NCBI GenBank assembly: GCA_022843845.1
Contig: JALHMW010000007.1
Coordinates: 1 to 64,000, forward strand
Direction: 5' to 3'
DNA length: 64,000 bases
Origin: Archangium sp.
GTDB taxonomy: Bacteria > Myxococcota > Myxococcia > Myxococcales > Myxococcaceae
Made by a program: the position numbers and the translations under genes. Of the stretch, positions 59,000-64,000 are shown piece by piece. Position 1 is the first letter of the stretch, and each line of letters begins with the position of its first letter. The notes under the pieces are model-generated. The model made no database searches and was not told the DNA's origin. It saw only the letters and a program-made list of their open reading frames with translations.

Positions 59000-60202
59000 T
59001 CAGGCAACCGTCGACGACGGCATCGTCGGGGGCAGGAGCGGAATTTCGGCGCGCACGCTGGTGCCGCCGCCGAGCACCCGTGGCGCTGCCGTGAACACGC
59101 CGCCCAGGCTCTTCACCCGCACGTCGAGGTTGCGAAGGCCACCGACGCTGCGACGGCTGGCGTCAGGCGCAATGCCGTGCCCGTCATCTTCGATCTCGAC
59201 GCGCAGCACGTCTCCGAGCGAGAGCCGCAGCTCGAGGTGCCTGGCCCGCCCGTGATGAATCGCGTTGCGCACGGCCTCCTGCACGATGCGCGCGACGTGC
59301 ATTCTCACGTCACCGGGGATCTCTCGTGTCTCGCCTTCGTCAGCGACGACCTTCACCGAGGCTTCACCACCAGCGAGCTCGAGACAGCGCGTCCTCAGGT
59401 GGGCGAGGAGCTCGGGCCAGGTCAGCGACGTCGCGCGCAGCTCCCACACGACGTTTCGCAGCTCGTCGGTGCTCTGCGTGATGCGGGCGGTGAGGGTGTC
59501 GAAGCTGGCCTGGGCCTCTGGCGTGGTGGCGGCTGCGCGCAGTGACTGCAGCTGCCAGAACAGGCTCGAGAGCTCGGCGCCCACGCCGTCGTGCAGATCG
59601 CGGGCGATGCGCGCGCGCTCCTTCGAGATGGTCAACGCGGTCAGCTGGGCCTCGAGGCGATCGCGGTCGCGCTGCGTCTCGGAGAGCCGGGAGGCCGTGG
59701 CTGACATCACCGCGTACGCGTAGAGCGCGATGCCGGCGATGGCCGTGACCAGGGCCCCCGCCGCGAGCCCCTGGGTCACCGTGAAGGTGACGATCGGCAC
59801 CAGCGGGAGCAGCGTGAAGAGCGCGAGGTTGAAGCGCCGCTCACCGCCCGAGGTGCCGCACGTCACCACGTGCGCGAAGTGGAACAGCCACACCACGCTC
59901 GCCGGGTTTCCCGACTCCGTCACGGCGGCGAGGCAGATGACGAGGAAGACGATCGTCTCGCCGCGGTTGAGGGTGCGGTACAGCGGTGAGGCCAGCCCGC
60001 CGCGCCGGTAGACGAGGCCCGTCGCCAGCGTCCAACCGATGCCCAGCGCACCGAGCGGCAGGCTGAGCCAGGCGCTGTAGCCCAGCGCGCGTTGATCGAC
60101 GGGGAAGAGCGGCGCCACCGCGAACGCCGAGATGATCAGGAGCAGCCCCCAGGTCGCGATCGGCTTCCGAATCTGACCGTGGAGCACTGCTTCCGCGTCC
60201 AT
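59000..60202 (-). CDS. Sensor histidine kinase (NarX/DesK type)
   Basis: The product has 400 residues. Five or six hydrophobic segments in the first 170 residues (ATWGLLLIISAFAVAPLF, LSLPLGALGIGWTLATGLV, ETIVFLVICLAAV, FTLLPLVPIVTF, GALVTAIAGIALYAYAVM) form a membrane sensor without a large extracellular loop. A HisKA_3 domain follows with phospho-His204 (ERARIARDLHDGVG), then HATPase_c with EAVRNAIHH (about 318) and the G-box DDGHGI. It pairs with the LuxR-type regulator encoded just upstream on this strand (24-base gap). The signal is unknown. Confidence 0.93.
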   Translation of the reverse strand: MDAEAVLHGQIRKPIATWGLLLIISAFAVAPLFPVDQRALGYSAWLSLPLGALGIGWTLATGLVYRRGGLASPLYRTLNRGETIVFLVICLAAVTESGNPASVVWLFHFAHVVTCGTSGGERRFNLALFTLLPLVPIVTFTVTQGLAAGALVTAIAGIALYAYAVMSATASRLSETQRDRDRLEAQLTALTISKERARIARDLHDGVGAELSSLFWQLQSLRAAATTPEAQASFDTLTARITQSTDELRNVVWELRATSLTWPELLAHLRTRCLELAGGEASVKVVADEGETREIPGDVRMHVARIVQEAVRNAIHHGRARHLELRLSLGDVLRVEIEDDGHGIAPDASRRSVGGLRNLDVRVKSLGGVFTAAPRVLGGGTSVRAEIPLLPPTMPSSTVA

Positions 60203-60226
60203 GCGCCTCCTACCGCGTTTCTGCGA

Positions 60227-60871
60227 TCAGCTCCTCGACGTGTCCAGCAGGCCGTGCGCCGAAGCCCAGTCGGCCGCCTCTTCACGCGAGTTGACCTCGA
60301 GCTTGCGGTAGATGTTCTTCACGTGCGTCTGCACGGTGCCGAGGCCGATGCCCAGCTCGGTGCCGGTGTCGGAGTAGCTCTTGCCCACCGCCAGCAGCTT
60401 GAGCACGTCGGCCTCACGCTCGCTCAGCGCCGATGGAGCCGAGCGGCGTCGACGCTGGCGGAAGCTCTCGACCACCTTGCGGGCGATCGACGGTGTCATC
60501 GGCGCTCCGCCGTCACGCGCCTCGGTCAGCGCGCGCAGGAGCCGGGGCGGGCTGGTCGTCTTGAGGAGGTAGCCGGTCGCGCCGTTCTCGAGCGCGGTGA
60601 AGAGCGATTCGGCGTCGTCGAACTGGGTGAAGGCGAGCAACACCGACTGCGGCCGGCTTCGCTGGAGCAGCCGCAACAGCTCGGTGCCGGGGCGATCGGG
60701 CAGCTGGAGATCGATGAGCGCGACCTCGAACTCGAGCCCGCGCGCCACGGCGTCGAGCGCCTCGGTCGCCGTCGCACAGGAGCCAACGATCGAGACCTGC
60801 TTGGTCGGCGTCAGCACGTCGCTGAGTCCCCGCCGAACGTGGGCGTCGTCGTCCACCACCAACAGCCGCAT
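60227..60871 (-). CDS. NarL/LuxR-family response regulator
   Basis: ATG 60871 has GGGGAGG upstream; 214 residues. Receiver domain with Asp7/8/9 and phosphoacceptor Asp54 (VALIDLQLPD), Lys in YLLKTTS. The C-terminal LuxR helix-turn-helix is at about residues 145-210 (SALSEREADVLKLLAVGKS...GTVQTHVKNIYRKL). It is the cognate partner of the kinase that follows it. The longer frame starting at 60913 is less likely because of the strong ribosome site at 60871. Confidence 0.95.
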   Translation of the reverse strand: MRLLVVDDDAHVRRGLSDVLTPTKQVSIVGSCATATEALDAVARGLEFEVALIDLQLPDRPGTELLRLLQRSRPQSVLLAFTQFDDAESLFTALENGATGYLLKTTSPPRLLRALTEARDGGAPMTPSIARKVVESFRQRRRRSAPSALSEREADVLKLLAVGKSYSDTGTELGIGLGTVQTHVKNIYRKLEVNSREEAADWASAHGLLDTSRS

Positions 60872-60958
60872 GCCGCCTCCCCATTCAGCAACCGACTCAC
60901 TGAAGAGTTTCACACTGAACGGCCGTCAGAAGCAGCCCCGCCCTGCATCGCCCGTCGA

Positions 60959-61110
60959 CCCCATGACACCCCATGACAATCAGGTCATTCCAGACTCAGG
61001 CTCCCATGGTGCGAGTGGCGACCGATCCCATGGAGGCGGAGGAGGTGCTCCCATCGCGCCCCACGGCGGGGGGAGCCGCGGTTGACAGATCCTTTGCGGT
61101 CCATGGTGCG
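60959..61110. promoter_or_regulatory. Repeated operator-like motifs upstream of the two-component system
   Basis: CCCCATGACA occurs twice in tandem (60959-60968, 60969-60978). The second copy is part of ATGAC-aatcag-GTCAT (60973-60988). CCATGGTGCG occurs twice (61004-61013 and 61101-61110), with another CCATGG near 61033. A TTGACA (61082-61087) is a possible -35 for the plus-strand gene, but its -10 is poor. The region is 256 bases between divergent genes and is a likely site of response-regulator binding. Confidence 0.5.
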
Positions 61111-61127
61111 TTGAAGTGGGGGCACAC

Positions 61128-61883
61128 GTGACGACTGACACACGACTGGCGCGGGTGAGCGGGTTCTTCGGGATCTTCCGAGGCGCCTTCATGCCTCTTG
61201 GGCTCTTCGCGCTCGTCGCCGTCGGCGTTCACGCGGCGGCTGATCTCGTCGACGATCGGGTCCTCGTCCTCATCGACGCGCTCGACGCGTGGGCCGATGG
61301 GCTCCTGGCCCGCTCGGAGACGACCGCGGCCTGGGTCGATCGCATCGGCCCGTTGCAGCGCACGATGATCGCCCGCTTCATCGCGCTGGGCTGGGAGCTG
61401 AGCGTCGATCTGCTCGTCGTCTTCCCCCAGCTCGGGTACTCCGAAGCCGACGAGGCCGAGGCGCGCTTCAGCTTCAGACGGGAGACGTGGCGCACGCTGC
61501 TCGAACGAGTGAACCGCACGCCGACGCCGGCGCGGCTGGTGCGGCCCTTCGTGACGGCGATCTTCTCGGCTGGCGGGGCCTACGCAGTGGCTCGCCTGGT
61601 GGAGTCGACGCTCTTCGTCGCGCTGCAGGGCGACGTCGCGCCGCCGGCCGTTGCCGAAGGGCTGGCGCGTGCCTTCGGTGGGGTCGCGATGGTGTTGGTG
61701 CTCGCCAGTCACGGCTGGCGCGCGGTGCTGCGGGCGCTGGAGCACGCCGACGCCGCGTGTGAGGCGCGCGTGAAGCAGGCGAAGTCACCCTGGCCGGTGG
61801 GGCTGTGGGGATCGGTGCTCTCTTTTCCGCTGGCGGTCGCGCTGCTGCTCGAAGCGCAGAACCTGCTGGCCCTGGTCCGGTGA
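61128..61883 (+). CDS. Integral membrane protein, unknown function
   Basis: GTG 61128 is preferred over 61116 because GGGGG (61118-61122) lies five bases upstream; 251 residues (MTTDTRLARVSG). At least four hydrophobic segments are visible (FMPLGLFALVAVGVH, LLVVFPQLG area, AFGGVAMVLVLASHG, GLWGSVLSFPLAVALLL), with an amphipathic middle containing TAAWVDRIGPLQRTMIARFIALGWE. I do not recognise a family. It lies seven bases before the M23 gene and is probably co-expressed with it. Confidence 0.7.
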   Translation: MTTDTRLARVSGFFGIFRGAFMPLGLFALVAVGVHAAADLVDDRVLVLIDALDAWADGLLARSETTAAWVDRIGPLQRTMIARFIALGWELSVDLLVVFPQLGYSEADEAEARFSFRRETWRTLLERVNRTPTPARLVRPFVTAIFSAGGAYAVARLVESTLFVALQGDVAPPAVAEGLARAFGGVAMVLVLASHGWRAVLRALEHADAACEARVKQAKSPWPVGLWGSVLSFPLAVALLLEAQNLLALVR

Positions 61884-61889
61884 CGCGTC

Positions 61890-63032
61890 GTGTTCCGCTC
61901 GAACTCACGGGGCCTGTTCGACTTCCTCGCTGCGGCGCTCTGTCTGTGGGCCGCGGCCTGGCACACGCCCGTCGGAGCGCTGGTGCGCGGCGGCGTGGCG
62001 AAGATCTCGGGCCGCTCGAGCGAGGGCCGGCCGCTGCTCGCGTACTTCAGCGGTGGCGTCTACGACGCGCGCGAGGTCGAGGTGCCGGCAACACACGTCA
62101 TCCCCGAAGGGCTCTCGCCCGAGGTCCTGGCCATCGTTCCTCCAGGCACGGCGTTGGGGCGAGGCGCGTGGGCGGTGTTGCAGCGGCAACCGCCGGCAAT
62201 GCGTTCAGCGGCGGACACCTTTGCTCAGCGCTACCAACTGACGAGCCTCGCCACGCCCGATGACGTCGCGACCCTGGTGAGCCGCGCGAAGGCCGACTTC
62301 GTCACCGATGAAGGCGCCGTGCTCGCGCTGTTCGCCGGGCCGGAGCTTGCGCGCTACGCCGTCGCCCGGGCGCAGGCAGAAGGCCGGGCGCCGACGCTGG
62401 AGGTGCTCTCGCGGCAGTTGCCTCCCGGCAGCACCGCGTTCTTCGAGGCCGCGTCGCAGTCGCTCATGTTCGGCACCGCCTACGCGCTGTCGTGGCCGGT
62501 CGCGCCCATGACGCGGGTCTCGTCACCGTTCGGCTACCGGACCCACCCGACGTTGAGGACGCAGCAGCTCCACACGGGCGTCGATCTCTCGGTGCCAGAA
62601 GGCACGCACGTGAAGGTGGTCGCCGACGGCGTCGTGAAGCGCGCGAGCGAAGACGCGGTGAACGGGAGGGTCGTCATCATCGATCACGGGCGCGGCGTGA
62701 CGACGGCCTACTGCCACAACTCGCGTTTGCTGGTGACGACGGGCGAAAAGGTCACCGCGGGCCAGGTCATCTCGGAGTCGGGCAACACCGGCCGCAGCAC
62801 CGGGCCGCACCTGCACTACCAGGTCGAGCTCGGACGCAGGCCCGTCGACCCCTTCGTCTTCCGTGGCCGCAAGGCATCGAGCGAGCTGCCAGACGTGCCC
62901 GTGCCGCCACTGGTGCCGAAGCCGACGACTGGAGCCCCGCCAGCGCTTCCGCCCGGCCCGAGCAAGGCGCTCAAGGCGGCCTTCGACGCAGTGGGCGAAA
63001 GGCCCGACGACGCGACCGAAGTTCCGCCGTGA
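61890..63032 (+). CDS. M23-family metalloendopeptidase (LytM/peptidoglycan hydrolase)
   Basis: GTG 61890; 380 residues. A hydrophobic segment at residues about 10-30 (FDFLAAALCLWAAAWHTPVGALV) works as a signal or anchor. Residues about 35-200 are of unknown fold. The LytM domain is at about 210-325: SSPFGYRTHPTLRTQQLHTGVDLSV supplies the first zinc ligands (H...D), and TGPHLHYQVEL supplies the HxH pair. It cuts peptidoglycan peptides in the periplasm. A Pro-rich tail follows. The start overlaps nothing; the gap to dut is 22 bases. Confidence 0.93.
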   Translation: MFRSNSRGLFDFLAAALCLWAAAWHTPVGALVRGGVAKISGRSSEGRPLLAYFSGGVYDAREVEVPATHVIPEGLSPEVLAIVPPGTALGRGAWAVLQRQPPAMRSAADTFAQRYQLTSLATPDDVATLVSRAKADFVTDEGAVLALFAGPELARYAVARAQAEGRAPTLEVLSRQLPPGSTAFFEAASQSLMFGTAYALSWPVAPMTRVSSPFGYRTHPTLRTQQLHTGVDLSVPEGTHVKVVADGVVKRASEDAVNGRVVIIDHGRGVTTAYCHNSRLLVTTGEKVTAGQVISESGNTGRSTGPHLHYQVELGRRPVDPFVFRGRKASSELPDVPVPPLVPKPTTGAPPALPPGPSKALKAAFDAVGERPDDATEVPP

Positions 63033-63054
63033 GAGTCGTGCTACACGCGCGCGG

Positions 63055-63546
<492 letters not shown>

Positions 63547-63608
63547 AAAGCCAGTCTGATTCGTGTGTTACGGGGGCCGTTCGCCGCCGGGTACCAGGAG
63601 CCTTTCGA

Positions 63609-64000
63609 GTGCTTTGCTACCGCTGTGGCAGCCACGTCGCCGACAACGTCGACACGTGTCCCACGTGTGGCCAGAAGCTGTCCGGTGGTGGGCTCCGCCA
63701 GGCGACGGGCACATTCTCACGTCGACGTGCGACCTCGCAGACGCTCGAAGGCGCTCCGTACAAGGCGCAGGATCTCGTCGCCAACCGCTATCTGATCAAA
63801 GACGTCGTCGGTGGCGGGCCGCTTGGCTTCGTCTTCCGCGCGCACGACAAAGAGGTCGACGTCGAGGTCGCGCTGAAGGTCGTCAACGCGCGCCTGTGCC
63901 AGACGGCCGACGAGCGCCGGCTCTTCGCGAAGCAGCTGCGGCTCGCGCGCAAGCTCTCACACCCGAACCTCGCGCGCGTGTACGAGGAAGGCGAAGACCA
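63609..64000 (+). CDS. Zinc-ribbon Ser/Thr protein kinase (3' truncated by window end)
   Basis: GTG 63609 has CAGGAG (63595-63600) at eight bases. The frame is open to the window end; 130 residues visible. Residues 3-20 form a zinc ribbon (CYRCGSHVADNVDTCPTCG). A linker leads to the start of a eukaryotic-like protein kinase: NRYLIKDVVGGGPLGFVFRAHD (Gly loop) and VALKVVN with the ATP-binding Lys, then RLARKLSHPNLARVYEEGED. Kinases of this build with N-terminal zinc ribbons are common in myxobacteria. Catalytic loop and any C-terminal sensor lie outside the window. Confidence 0.9.
   Translation, partial: MLCYRCGSHVADNVDTCPTCGQKLSGGGLRQATGTFSRRRATSQTLEGAPYKAQDLVANRYLIKDVVGGGPLGFVFRAHDKEVDVEVALKVVNARLCQTADERRLFAKQLRLARKLSHPNLARVYEEGED

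Overview
The window is GC-rich DNA from a member of the Myxococcota (a myxobacterium-like deltaproteobacterium). The evidence is a DUF2378 protein (a family described as paralogous in Myxococcus xanthus), a DUF4388/PATAN protein, several lipoproteins with cysteine-rich repeats or Gly/Thr/Ala linkers, a chemosensory cluster with a HEAT-repeat protein, and a zinc-ribbon Ser/Thr kinase. Coding density is very high. No gene-free stretch exceeds 300 bases (the longest, 58716-58999, is about 284), and I see no rRNA, tRNA, CRISPR array, insertion sequence or prophage. Everything here was read by eye from sequence; no database search was run.

Layout. 1-9975 holds cell-envelope and housekeeping accessory genes: a truncated propeller-like protein, a degenerate aspartyl-protease-like lipoprotein, a LysM protein, a PHP-domain lipoprotein, a YkgJ-type cysteine cluster protein, a B-box membrane protein, two rRNA-type methyltransferases and a metallo-beta-lactamase hydrolase. 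10047-12188 is an S46 dipeptidyl-peptidase whose specificity position suggests the DPP11 (Asp/Glu) type. 12253-14561 is a block of four short accessory genes ending in a DUF4261 protein. 14562-18174 (minus) carries a DUF1552/DUF1592 pair and a PIN/RHH toxin-antitoxin pair with a clear operator. 18244-25347 holds a Cys/Met-metabolism PLP enzyme, a long Thr/Asn/Gly/Ala repeat protein, DUF2378, an acyl-CoA synthetase and a Cys-repeat lipoprotein.

25469-28033 is a riboflavin/nusB operon: RibB fused to a GTP-cyclohydrolase-like domain without its zinc cysteines, RibH, NusB and a lone M17 N-terminal domain. 28071-34365 is a chemosensory operon (receiver, CheA, two CheWs, HEAT protein, CheR). Its CheB and second receiver lie at 38011-39560, beyond a minus-strand block (34368-37854) that includes an AAA ATPase/DUF4276 pair resembling a defence module. 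No MCP receptor is visible.

39569-45467 holds envelope proteins, including a Gly-rich minisatellite lipoprotein and an SH3/NlpC-P60 lipoprotein. 45593-58715 is core machinery mixed with envelope genes: leuS, lptE, an NTase pair, rpsT, mazG, a TPR membrane protein, a PATAN-pseudopilin fusion, phoH, rpsO and pnp. 59000-60871 is a NarX/DesK-type two-component system. 61128-64000 holds a membrane protein, an M23 endopeptidase, dut and the start of a zinc-ribbon kinase.

Recurring themes are in-frame 18-bp minisatellites in three exported or exported-looking proteins, overlapping ATGA/GTGA gene junctions, and several genes without a Shine-Dalgarno sequence whose candidate -10 box sits only 6-11 bases before the start codon, suggesting leaderless mRNAs.
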